Shown here piece after piece: positions 53,661-62,230 of a stretch of 64,000 bases of DNA. Every line of letters starts with the position of its first letter. Within the stretch, counting starts at the first letter, position 1. A program made the translations under genes and the position numbers. The stretch comes from JAGWRA01 sp963711505 (lineage in GTDB: Bacteria; Acidobacteriota; Vicinamibacteria; Vicinamibacterales; CAVVIG01). A model generated the notes under the pieces. It did not search any database, was not told the DNA's origin, and worked only from the letters and a program-made list of their open reading frames with translations. The stretch is from the NCBI GenBank assembly GCA_963711505.1, contig CAVQEJ010000003.1:2418001-2482000 (forward strand), read 5' to 3'.

Positions 53661-54377
53661 TCAGAACCGCTCGGCACAGTTGACGCGCTCGTAGAGACGT
53701 CCGCTGCCGATGTCGAGGGCCCGGGTGCGGAAGGCCTCGACGTACTGCGACTCGCGTCCCGGCGACTTCTCCATCTGCGTCCGGTGCGTCCGGATCGCGC
53801 GCACCTTCGTCTCCCACTGCTCCGTGATGTCGATGGCCGTGGCCCCGTCGATGCTCACCGTCCAGACGTGCGGCGTCCGGTGGGCCGGTTCGGGCAGGTC
53901 GGCCGGGAAGTAGTTCGGCAGCCGCGCAAACACGACGCTGTCGAGCGCCGCGTACGCCGTCGTCCGATGGTCGGGGTGATAGCCCATCGAGAAGCGGGCC
54001 TGGCTGGCGGGATCGTGCGTGACCAGCAGGTCCGGGCGCACGCGGCGGATCGCCCGGACGAGGCGGATGCGGAAGTCGCGCGGCGGCTCCAGCTGCAGCT
54101 CGCAGTCCCGCAAGCCGAGAAACGTCGTGTCGCTGACACCGAGCAGCGCGTTCGCCTGCCGCTCCTCTTCCTCGCGGCGCTTTGCCAGCGTCTCCATCGA
54201 GAGCTCGCCGTACGTCCCCTTGTCACCGAAGGTGGCCACGACCGCGTGCAGGCGATGGCCACGATCCGCCAGCCGGCGGGCCGTGCCGCCCATCGCGAAC
54301 GTGATGTCGTCGGGGTGCGAGAAGATCAGCAGAACCGTGGCGGGCTCGGCATCCGGTGCGAGAAATCGATCGACCAT
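53661..54377 (-). CDS. PIG-L family LmbE-like deacetylase
   Basis: This 238-residue zinc-dependent deacetylase has the metal motif FSHPDDITFAMGGT, followed by RGHRLHAVVATFGDKGTYGE, and the second metal region MGYHPDHRTT with His and Asp. These enzymes remove acetyl groups from sugar amides such as N-acetylglucosamine derivatives; the closest function cannot be told. The ATG at 54377 starts the domain shortly before TVLLIFSHPDD; an ATG at 54413 is the alternative. It lies upstream of, and divergent from, the decarboxylase gene. A TATACT box on the minus strand at 54483-54478 could be its -10 element. Confidence 0.9.
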   Translation of the reverse strand: MVDRFLAPDAEPATVLLIFSHPDDITFAMGGTARRLADRGHRLHAVVATFGDKGTYGELSMETLAKRREEEERQANALLGVSDTTFLGLRDCELQLEPPRDFRIRLVRAIRRVRPDLLVTHDPASQARFSMGYHPDHRTTAYAALDSVVFARLPNYFPADLPEPAHRTPHVWTVSIDGATAIDITEQWETKVRAIRTHRTQMEKSPGRESQYVEAFRTRALDIGSGRLYERVNCAERF

Positions 54378-54834
54378 GGCGCGGGAAGACGGGAGGCCGC
54401 TCCGGACGCGCATCACGCCGCAACGACTCAACGGCGTGCGGACCGGCACGAGCGTGGAACGAACGTGAACCAGATTCAGTATAGCGCCCGAAACCGGGAC
54501 CCAGCTCAGCCGCCGCGACACCAGCCGATCCGATCCGGTGCCTCCGGGAATCCCGACGGAACATCCAACAGAGCTGCACGGGACTGCGCGCCCGGGCAAG
54601 CGCTCCGGAGCGCGCGCCGCACGCCCCGGGTGTCGAGACAGGCTCGGGGTGTCGTCCTTCCGACAGCCTGCGCGGGCCCTCCACCGCCATTTCGCCAGGT
54701 TTCAGGCCTGAAATCGACGCCCTCCCGTCCGGACCGCTCCTTGCTGCCCTCCTCGACCGGAATCAGTGTCGGTGGGAACCGGCCGCAGCTCTCCAGTTGT
54801 CGCCCGTGTCCGCCTTCGGCATTTCCAGCTCGCC
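54378..54834. other. Divergent intergenic region between PIG-L and decarboxylase genes
   Basis: This gap of 457 bases holds a TATACT -10-like box for the PIG-L gene (54483-54478, minus strand) and a perfect 14-base palindrome (54700-54713). No additional gene with plausible codon use or ribosome site was found. Confidence 0.5.
54700..54713. promoter_or_regulatory. Perfect 14-base palindrome upstream of the decarboxylase gene
   Basis: TTTCAGGCCTGAAA (54700-54713) is a perfect palindrome 121 bases before the decarboxylase ATG. It is AT-richer than its surroundings and is a plausible dimer-binding site, but no regulator gene is adjacent. Confidence 0.35.
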
Positions 54835-56305
54835 ATGACAGAACGAACGCCCTCGCACGCGCTCGATCCGGCGAACCCCGCCGAGTGGGAAGACCTGCGC
54901 GTCCAGGGGCACCGGATGCTCGATGATATGTTCGACTACATCGAGCGGATCCGGGAGCGCCCGGTCTGGCGGCCGATTCCGGCCGACGTGCGCGCCGCGT
55001 TCCACGAGCCGCTGCCCCGGACCCCCACCGATCTGTCGACCGCCCACGACGCCTTCCTGCGCGACGTCCTGCCGTTCGCCGTCGGCAATGCACACCCGGG
55101 CTTCATGGGCTGGGTGCACGGTGGCGGTACGGCGGTCGGCATGCTCGCCGAGATGCTCGCCGCCGGTCTGAACGCGAACCTGGGCGGACGCAATCAGATG
55201 CCCGTCGAGGTGGAGCGGCAGATCGTCCGCTGGATGCGCGAGCTGTTCGACTTTCCCGAGACGGCGAGTGGCCTGTTCGTCACGGGCACGTCGATGGGCA
55301 ATCTCGTCGCGGTGCTGGTCGCCCGCGCCGCCGCACTCGGCGTCGACAGCCGGCAGTCCGGCGTGGCCGCCGACGGGCGCCGGCTCGTGGCGTACACCTC
55401 GGCCGCCGCCCACGGCTGCATCGCGCAGGCGATGGACCTCTCGGGACTCGGGAGCGACGCCCTTCGGCTGGTGCCCGTGACCGTGGATCACCGGATGGAC
55501 GTCGGGGCGCTGGCCGGCGCGATTGCCGAGGACCGGCGGGCGGGCTTCACGCCATTCCTGGTGGCCGGCACGGCCGGCACGGTCGACATCGGCGCGATCG
55601 ACGACCTCGAGGCGCTCGCCGATCTGGCGCGGCGCCAGGATCTGTGGTTCCACGTCGACGGCGCCTACGGTGCGCTCGCCCTCTTCGCGCCCGATCTGGC
55701 GCCACGCCTGCACGGCATCGAGCGCGCCGATTCGGTCGCGTTCGACTTCCACAAGTGGGGGCAGGTGCCGTACGACGCCGGATTCGTCCTCGTACGGGAC
55801 GGCCGGCTCCACCTCGACACGTTCGCCACGACGGCCGCCTATCTCAGGCGCGACCGCGCGCGGCCTGGCGGCGGGCTCTCCCTGGCCGTGCGACCTCGGT
55901 CCCGATCTCTCGCGCGGCTTCCGGGCGCTGAAGACCTGGTTCACGCTGAAGGTGTACGGCACCGAGCGCCTCGGCCGGATGATTTCGGGCACATGCGCCC
56001 TCGCGCGTGACATGGCGCGCCGCATCGAGGCGACGCCAGAGCTGGAGCTCCTCGCCCCCGTCCCGCTGAACATCGTCTGCTTCCGGTACCGGTGCGAAGC
56101 CGCGGACCACGTCAACGCGGCGATCGTCGCGTCCCTGCAGGAATCGGGCGTGGCGGCTCCCTCGACGACCACCATCAACGGCCGGCTCGCGATCCGCGCG
56201 GCCATCGTCAATCACCGCACGACCGCCGACGACATCGACGCCCTCCTGCGGGCGACGGTGACGCTGGGCGATACCGCGACCACCGGGTTCAGAAAGGCAT
56301 CATGA
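54835..56305 (+). CDS. Group II pyridoxal-phosphate-dependent decarboxylase (one frame change)
   Basis: This PLP enzyme of about 490 residues is from the aromatic-amino-acid and glutamate decarboxylase group. The Lys that binds PLP is in FDFHKWGQVPYDAG, the cofactor pocket contains HVDGAYGAL with its Asp, and NAHPGFMGWVHGGGT and LFVTGTSMGNLVAVLVAR are family segments. The frame changes near 55860, where the reading YLRRD should pass into SPWPCDLGPDLSRGFRALKT; a small indel explains it. The final codons overlap the ATG of the ATP-grasp gene (ATGA), so translation is coupled. The substrate could be glutamate, aspartate, tyrosine, tryptophan or another amino acid. Confidence 0.9.
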
Positions 56306-57546
56306 ACGCCGAATCCCCCGCGTCCTTTCCGCTCCTCGGCTTCGCCCGGCTCTTCCGAATGGCGATGGCCGGTCAGGATCTCGTCCCGCTGCGCACGGAG
56401 CTGATCCAGCGCGCCGCCGAGCATCCCGACGATGCGAATACGCTGCTGGACGTGTCGTACCTGCTGCAGCTCACCTGGGAGCGGGAGGTGGCACTCGAGG
56501 TCCAGGCGCAGGCGCTGAAGATGCAGCAGCTCTATCACCTGCCGGCGCCGTCGGGGCGGACGGGCCTGCGCCTGCTCGCCCTGATGGCCCCGGGCGACCT
56601 GATGGCCAACACGCCGCTCGAGTGCCTGCTGGAGGAGTCCGACGTCGCGCTGGACGTCCTCTACCTGGGTCCCGATCTGCCCTGGCCGCAGACGATTCCC
56701 GACCACGACGCCCTCATCGTCGCCATCGGCGAGAACGATCGGAACCGGCCCCTGCTGAAGCAGGTCGAGGAGCGGCTCCAGGACTGGCCGCGGCCCGTCC
56801 TGAACCGACCCGAGCGTATTCTGTGGCTGTCGCGCGAAGGGGTCTGCGACCGGCTGCACGCCGCGCCGGGCATCGCCATGCCGATCACCGCGCGCGTCCC
56901 GCGCGGCACGCTCGCCGAGATCGGCACGGGCGAGGTGCCGCTGACCGACGCGCTCGCCGACGGCGCCTTCCCGCTCATCATCCGGCCCGCCGGCTCGCAC
57001 GCCGGCCAGGGACTGCAGAAGATCGACGAGCCGGCTTCCGTCGCCGCCTACCTGCGCGACCAGGCGGACGAGGCGTTCTGCATCACCCGCTTCGTCGACT
57101 ACCGCGAACCGGACGGGCTGTTCCGGAAGTACCGGATCACGATGATCGACGGCCGTCCCTTCGTGGCGCATGTCGGCATCGCCACCCACTGGATGATCCA
57201 CTACCTGAACGCCGGCATGGCCGAGAGCGCCGGCAAGCGCGCCGAGGAAGCCCGCATCATGGAGACCTTCGACGAGGACTTCGCGCGGCGCCACGCCGCG
57301 GCGTTCCGCGCCATCCACGAGCGGCTGCGCATGGACTACCTCGGTGTCGACTGCGGCGAGACACCGGACGGAAGGCTCCTCGTCTTCGAGGCCGACAACT
57401 GCATGGTCGTGCACGCGATGGACCCGGTCGACGTCTTCCCCTACAAGCAGCCGCAGATGCGGAAGATCTTCACGGCATTCCATGGCATGCTGACCGGGGC
57501 CTCCCTTGACGGCCAGCAGGCCGAGGGCCGACGGCGGCTCGCCTGA
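56302..57546 (+). CDS. ATP-grasp ligase with N-terminal TPR-like helices, coupled to the decarboxylase
   Basis: This 414-residue protein has a helical, TPR-like N-terminal part (about 25-90, LIQRAAEHPDDANTLLDVSY and EVALEVQAQALKMQQLY). A linker domain follows, then an ATP-grasp fold. The ATP-binding segment is FPLIIRPAGSHAGQGLQK (about 230), with Arg at the place where most families have Lys. The metal-binding part is YLGVDCGETPDGRLLVFEADN, where the Glu and Asn of EADN should bind magnesium. Such enzymes join a carboxylate to an amine or thiol. It shares ATGA with the decarboxylase, so a product of that enzyme is a plausible substrate (inference). No characterised member was recognised. Confidence 0.85.
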   Translation: MNAESPASFPLLGFARLFRMAMAGQDLVPLRTELIQRAAEHPDDANTLLDVSYLLQLTWEREVALEVQAQALKMQQLYHLPAPSGRTGLRLLALMAPGDLMANTPLECLLEESDVALDVLYLGPDLPWPQTIPDHDALIVAIGENDRNRPLLKQVEERLQDWPRPVLNRPERILWLSREGVCDRLHAAPGIAMPITARVPRGTLAEIGTGEVPLTDALADGAFPLIIRPAGSHAGQGLQKIDEPASVAAYLRDQADEAFCITRFVDYREPDGLFRKYRITMIDGRPFVAHVGIATHWMIHYLNAGMAESAGKRAEEARIMETFDEDFARRHAAAFRAIHERLRMDYLGVDCGETPDGRLLVFEADNCMVVHAMDPVDVFPYKQPQMRKIFTAFHGMLTGASLDGQQAEGRRRLA

Positions 57547-57641
57547 GCCGCCACGCGCCCTCGCTTCGCCTCTTCTTCTCCCCACCTTCACCCCGGCAAC
57601 GACGCGGCCTGGAGGACCGGAGCTGCCCGGCCCGAACGGGT

Positions 57642-57670
57642 TTGCAGCTGAGCCTGACAGGCGATATGCT
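57642..57670 (+). promoter_or_regulatory. Predicted sigma-70 promoter of the molybdenum hydroxylase genes
   Basis: A -35 box TTGCAG (57642-57647) and a -10 box TATGCT (57665-57670) are separated by exactly 17 bases. Transcription would start about 107 bases before the ATG of the small subunit gene. Confidence 0.5.
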
Positions 57671-57783
57671 GCGTGCGGGCCTCGACCGGCCCGTCCCCGG
57701 GCAACCATGGGCGCGCCAGCCGGCGGCCCCCTGCGGCGGTCCCCCGGGGATCGCGGATTCCAGGAACAACAGGAGATCCAGGC

Positions 57784-58290
57784 ATGCGGTTCGAACTGAC
57801 GGTCAACGGGCGATCCCATTCGGTGGATGTGTCCCCCGACACGCCGCTCTTGTGGGTGCTCCGGGACGTTCTCAATCTCAAGGGAACCAAGTACGGCTGC
57901 GGGATCGGCCAGTGCGCCGCCTGCACCGTTCACCTGGGAGGCCGCCCGGTGCACTCGTGCCAGGTCCCGGTCGAGCGGGCGGTGCACGCGCCGATTACGA
58001 CGCTCGAAGGGCTGTCGGCCGACGGCTCGCACCCCGTGCAGCGCGCGTGGGAGGAGATGGACGTGCCGCAGTGCGGCTACTGTCAGGCCGGCCAGATCAT
58101 GGCGGCGGCCGCCCTCCTCACCCAGACGCCGAAGCCGACCGACGCGGACATCGACGCCGCGATGAGCGGCCACCTCTGCCGGTGCGGCACCTATCTGCGC
58201 ATCCGCGAGGCGGTGCACAAGGCGGCCGCGCTCGCCTCCGGCACTTCAACCGAACCCCAGCACGCCGGCCGGACCGGCGGCGGCGAATAG
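57784..58290 (+). CDS. Molybdenum hydroxylase small subunit, 2Fe-2S (IorA/CoxS type)
   Basis: This 168-residue iron-sulfur subunit has an N-terminal plant-ferredoxin-like cluster (GTKYGCGIGQCAACTVHLGG and HSC) and a C-terminal helical cluster (QCGYCQAGQIMAAA and SGHLCRCGTYLRIREA). This is the two-cluster plan of xanthine dehydrogenase and isoquinoline 1-oxidoreductase small subunits. The ATG at 57784 has AGGAG upstream. The next gene, the Mo-containing subunit, starts 18 bases after its stop, so both form one operon. It has no signal peptide, and is probably exported bound to the Tat-bearing large subunit. Confidence 0.94.
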   Translation: MRFELTVNGRSHSVDVSPDTPLLWVLRDVLNLKGTKYGCGIGQCAACTVHLGGRPVHSCQVPVERAVHAPITTLEGLSADGSHPVQRAWEEMDVPQCGYCQAGQIMAAAALLTQTPKPTDADIDAAMSGHLCRCGTYLRIREAVHKAAALASGTSTEPQHAGRTGGGE

Positions 58291-58308
58291 AGGAGGCGTG
58301 AGCAGACC

Positions 58309-60533
58309 ATGCAGATGAACCGACGCGCCTTCCTTCGCGTGACCTCCCTGGCCGGCGGCGGCCTGCTGATCGCACTACACAGCCGGCCGTCCCTGTTCGC
58401 CCAGGCCAGCCGCTCGGGCCCCGCGCTCGAACCGGACGCCTTCATCCACATCGCCGCGGACGGCACCGTCACCCTGATGGCCAAGGATCCCGAGATCGGC
58501 CAGGGTGTGAAGACGATGCTGCCGATGCTGATCGCCGAGGAGCTCGACGCCGACTGGGCGACCGTGAAGATCGAGCAGGCCGATTTCGACCCGGCGAAGT
58601 ACGCGGGCCAGTTCACCGGCGGCAGCACGGCCACGCCGAACAACTGGGATCCGATGCGCCGCGTCGGCGCGGCCGGCCGGCAGATGCTCGTCGCCGCCGC
58701 CGCGCAGACGTGGGGCGTGCCGGCCTCGTCCTGCTCGACGACCGCGGGCCGGGTCCACCACCGCGCCTCGAAGCGGTCGCTCGGTTACGGCGAGCTCGCC
58801 GCCCGCGCGGTGAAGATGCCCGTTCCCGACGTGGAGACGGTCCCGCTGAAGGATCCGAAGGACTACCGGATCATCGGCCAGACGAAGCGCGGCTCCGACG
58901 TTCCGGCGATCGTCCGGGGCGAGCCGATCTTCGGCATCGACATGGTACGGCCCGGCATGCTGTACGCCGTGTACCAGAAGTGTCCGGTGCTTCGGCGGGC
59001 GCGTGGTCAGCGCCAACGTCGAGGCGATCCGGCAGGAGCCGGGGGTCCGGCACGCCTTCGTCGTGGAGGGGTCGGTGCCGCAGGGCGACGTCGTCCCCGG
59101 CGACCCGGGCCTGCTGCCCGGCGTGGCGATCGTGGCCGACTCGTGGTGGCAGGCGCAGTCGGCGCGCAAGAAGCTGCAGGTGAAGTGGGACGAGGGCAAG
59201 GGGGCGTCGCAGAGCAGCGAGGCCTTCGCGCAGCATGCCGACGAGCTGTCGAAGCAGCCGCCGGCCAACGTGCTGCGGCACGACGGTGACGTCGAAGCGG
59301 CGCTGAAGGGCGCGGCGGCGACGGCCGAAGGCGCCTATTCGTACCCGTTCATCGCGCACGCCCCGCTCGAGCCGCAGAACTGCACGGCTCACGAGTCCAA
59401 CGGCCACATGGAGATCTGGTCGAACACCCAGACGCCGGGCAGCGGACGCAGTCTGGTCGCGAAGACGCTCGGCATCCCGGAAGGCAACATCACCATCCAT
59501 CTCCTCCGGGCGGGCGGCGGCTTCGGCCGGCGCCTGACGAACGACTACATGGTGGAGGCCGCCTGGATTGCCAAGACCGTCGGCGTCCCGGTGAAGCTGC
59601 TGTGGGCGCGCGAGGACGATATGACGAACGATTACTATCGTCCCGGCGGCTTCCAGTACCCTGAAGGGCGGCGTCGACGCCTCCGGCCGGCTCGTGGCCT
59701 GGCAGAACCACTTCGTCACCTACGGCCACGGCACCGACTACGCCCGGTCGGCCACGCTGTCTCCGCTGGAGTTCCCCGCCCGCTACGTGCCGAACTTCGC
59801 GCTCGGCACCTCGGTGCAGGAGCTCTGGCTGAAGACCGGCGCGCTGCGCGCCCCCGGCAGCAACGCGATCGCGTTCGTCATCCAGTCGTTCATCGACGAG
59901 CTGGCCCATGCCGCCGGCAAGGACCCGGTGGACTTCCGGCTCGCCCTGCTCGGCACGACGCCGCTGCCCGATGCGGAGGCGGCCCGCCAGCCGGCGGTTC
60001 GGCGGTTCGATGCCGGCCGGATGCGCGGCGTGCTGGAGCTCGTCGCGGAGAAGTCGGGCTGGAAGGCGCGGAAGGCGGAGAAGGGCCGCGCGCTCGGCGT
60101 CGCCTTCCACTTCAGCCATCTCGGCTACTTCGCCGAAGTGGCCGACGTGAGCGTGTCGGCCGACAAGCGCGTCAAGGTCCACAAGGTGTGGGTCGCGGCC
60201 GACATCGGCAGCCAGGTCATCAATCCCGGCGCCGCGCAGAACATGGTGCAGGGGGCGATCGTCGACGGCCTGAGCGAGCTGATGGCCCAGGAGATCACTC
60301 TCGAGCACGGCCGCGTCGTGCAGACGAACTACGATCACTTCCCGCTCGTCCGCATGATGCAGGCGCCGGGCGCCATCGAGATCATCTGGCACAAGACCGA
60401 TCATGCGCCAACCGGCCTGGGCGAGCCGGCGCTGCCGCCGCTCCTCCCGGCCGTCTGCAACGCGATCTTCTCGGCCAGCGGCACGCGCATCCGCACGCTG
60501 CCGCTCAAGAAGAGCGGCTTCAGCTGGGCGTAG
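58309..60533 (+). CDS. Tat-exported molybdopterin aldehyde/isoquinoline dehydrogenase large subunit (two frame changes)
   Basis: The catalytic subunit of about 740 residues begins with a Tat signal (MNRRAFLRVTSLAGGGLLIA). The IorB-type domain contains IGQGVKTMLPMLIAEELDAD, FGRRLTNDYMVEAAWIAKTV, KTGALRAPGSNAIAFVIQSF and the C-terminal active-site segment GLGEPALPPLLPAVCNAI, whose Glu is the catalytic base. The frame changes near 58990 and near 59660. The second has an extra C after CAGTAC; both restored readings (CPVFGGRVVSANVEAI and FQYLKGGVDASGRLVAW) are normal. The periplasmic enzyme would oxidise an aldehyde or N-heterocycle and pass electrons to cytochrome. An electron acceptor could be the c-type cytochrome gene that follows, but it is convergent. 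Confidence 0.9.
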
Positions 60534-60618
60534 GCCGCCGTACAGACCACGTGCCGGGCGGACCCTGCGGTCCGTCCGGCACGCCATCGCCTTCCATCGA
60601 TTCCAGTCCTTCTTCCGC

Positions 60619-61974
60619 CTACTTCGCCGCGGCCGTCAGCGTCGCCGCGAACTCCGGCTTCGTGTCCCGCAGGATGCCCAGAATCGCCGTCCGATCGGAC
60701 GGGTTCAGGTCCGTGAAGTCCCCGTTCGGATCCTGGCCGTTCAGAACCTCGTCCAGCCGCTTGTAGACGTAGCGCTTCACCACGTCCGGCAGGTCGTTGA
60801 ACGAGTCCGAATAGATCAGGTAACTCAACGGATACCTGAAGAGCCGCGTCTTCAGGTCCAGGTCGCGCAGCGACCGACCGAGATGATCGTGCGGTCCCAC
60901 CTTCACGAAGTCGGCCGCAAACGTCGAGTCACCCTTGATCGGCGCGGTGAGCGGCGCCTCCCGCGCGTACAGCAGCCCCCGCACCAGCCGTTCGGCCGCG
61001 CCGCGGATGCGGACCATCGCGCCTTCGGAGACCCCGTCCGTGCCGCCCGTCGCCGACGCGAGCTGGTCGTCGTAGACCGCCTTGCGCGCCTCGTAGCCGG
61101 CGATGGTGATCAGATTGTGGATGTAGGTCTGGTCGGCCAGCACCATCAGCGCCACGGCGTCGCTGTACGGGCTCAGGTAGGGCTCGGTGTCGAACCGGCT
61201 GCTCAGGTCGGTCACGTTCAGGTTCGGCCCGATCTTCATCTTCGCGAGATAGGCATCCGGGTCGCCGACATCATGAGCCGACACCGGCGCCATCAGGTTG
61301 CCGAGGTGCGGCTGGTTCCCCGTCGTTCCGGTCACGTACCAGCCGCCCCAGCGCTCGGCAATCGGCGTCTGCTGCGTCGTCGCCGCCACCGGCGAGGAGA
61401 TCGGGTACCCCATCTTGTCGGCGAACACCGATCGCATGATGAAGCCCGGCACGCCGCCCGTCGACGAGGACGAGTCGTGGCACTGCAGGCAGGTCGAAAA
61501 CTGCCGCTGGAACTTCGGGTGCGCGGTCGGCTGCTGGTCGAGCGTGTAGAAGACCCCGCCCAGGTGGGGATCGACCGAGGCGATCTCCATGATCGGCCCG
61601 TTCTGGACCCAGCCGACGTACACGTCGTCGTTGAAGTAGACGGCGCGCGGCGACCAGGGGGCGATGTGATCCACCTGCAGGCTGGTCCGCGAGAAGACGA
61701 GCCCCTGGGAGGACACCGGCACGTGCAGCGCCTTCAGCACCGCCGGCAGGTACCCGTGGGCCGGGTCGAACGCCAGCGTCACCTGCCCGCTGTCGATCTG
61801 CTGCTGGAGGCGGGCGACCGCGTCGGTCGGCGCCGTCGAGGCGTACGCAATGACGTCGTCATCGTTCGAGAACTGCCCCGCGGCCAGGACGGCCACCGAC
61901 AGGAGCAGCACGAGCGCGGCGAGGGCCAGCGGGAACGTCCGCAACCGGGCGCCGGATGTCGAGTCACCGATCAT
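60619..61974 (-). CDS. Secreted c-type cytochrome-like protein, function unknown
   Basis: This 451-residue protein has an N-terminal signal or anchor (LRTFPLALAALVLLLSVAVLAAG) and one haem c motif, STCLQCHDSSSSTGG, at about residue 160. The rest is a globular domain not recognised, with segments IAPWSPRAVYFNDDVYVGWV, WYVTGTTGNQPHLGN and FRYPLSYLIYSDSFNDLPDV. Proteins of this type occur widely in Acidobacteria and Planctomycetes without known function. The ATG at 61974 precedes the signal; an upstream extension to 62289 is not credible. It is on the same strand as the ankyrin gene and 256 bases downstream of it, and an inverted repeat (62063-62080) lies before it. Confidence 0.8.
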   Translation of the reverse strand: MIGDSTSGARLRTFPLALAALVLLLSVAVLAAGQFSNDDDVIAYASTAPTDAVARLQQQIDSGQVTLAFDPAHGYLPAVLKALHVPVSSQGLVFSRTSLQVDHIAPWSPRAVYFNDDVYVGWVQNGPIMEIASVDPHLGGVFYTLDQQPTAHPKFQRQFSTCLQCHDSSSSTGGVPGFIMRSVFADKMGYPISSPVAATTQQTPIAERWGGWYVTGTTGNQPHLGNLMAPVSAHDVGDPDAYLAKMKIGPNLNVTDLSSRFDTEPYLSPYSDAVALMVLADQTYIHNLITIAGYEARKAVYDDQLASATGGTDGVSEGAMVRIRGAAERLVRGLLYAREAPLTAPIKGDSTFAADFVKVGPHDHLGRSLRDLDLKTRLFRYPLSYLIYSDSFNDLPDVVKRYVYKRLDEVLNGQDPNGDFTDLNPSDRTAILGILRDTKPEFAATLTAAAK

Positions 61975-62062
61975 GAGCAGCACACTCCGCGAGGACCTGG
62001 GAGACGAGGCGCGGGACGCACGCGTGAACACTCTCCACACTATGCGCCTTGCCCGGGCGACC

Positions 62063-62080
62063 GTATGACACCCGTCATAC
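62063..62080. promoter_or_regulatory. Inverted repeat upstream of the cytochrome-like gene
   Basis: GTATGAC (62063-62069) and GTCATAC (62074-62080) form a perfect 7-base inverted repeat with a 4-base centre, about 90 bases before the start at 61974. It is a plausible operator; no promoter boxes are clear. Confidence 0.4.
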
Positions 62081-62162
62081 CAGACAGGTAAAAGATTGTC
62101 GCCGATTGTCAGTCGATGTGGAGGGGGCCCTGGCGCGGGATCGAAGGCGGCCTGAGACGGCA

Positions 62163-62206
62163 CTGCCGCGGGCGAGGGGCCGGAATCCGGCCTTCGCCCG
62201 CGGCAG
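62163..62206 (-). terminator. Long GC hairpin after the ankyrin gene
   Basis: The plus-strand arms CTGCCGCGGGCGA (62163-62175) and TCGCCCGCGGCAG (62194-62206) pair perfectly, and GGCCGG/CCGGCC inside extend the stem around AAT. It begins 25 bases after the stop at 62231. No T-tract follows, so it is terminator-like. Confidence 0.55.
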
Positions 62207-62230
62207 GCATATGGAGCGGAACTCAGGACC

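Noticed and set aside
54835..57546. Complete biosynthetic gene cluster around the decarboxylase pair
   Set aside because: The neighbouring PIG-L and molybdenum hydroxylase genes have their own promoters or opposite strand. Only the two coupled genes can be called a unit.
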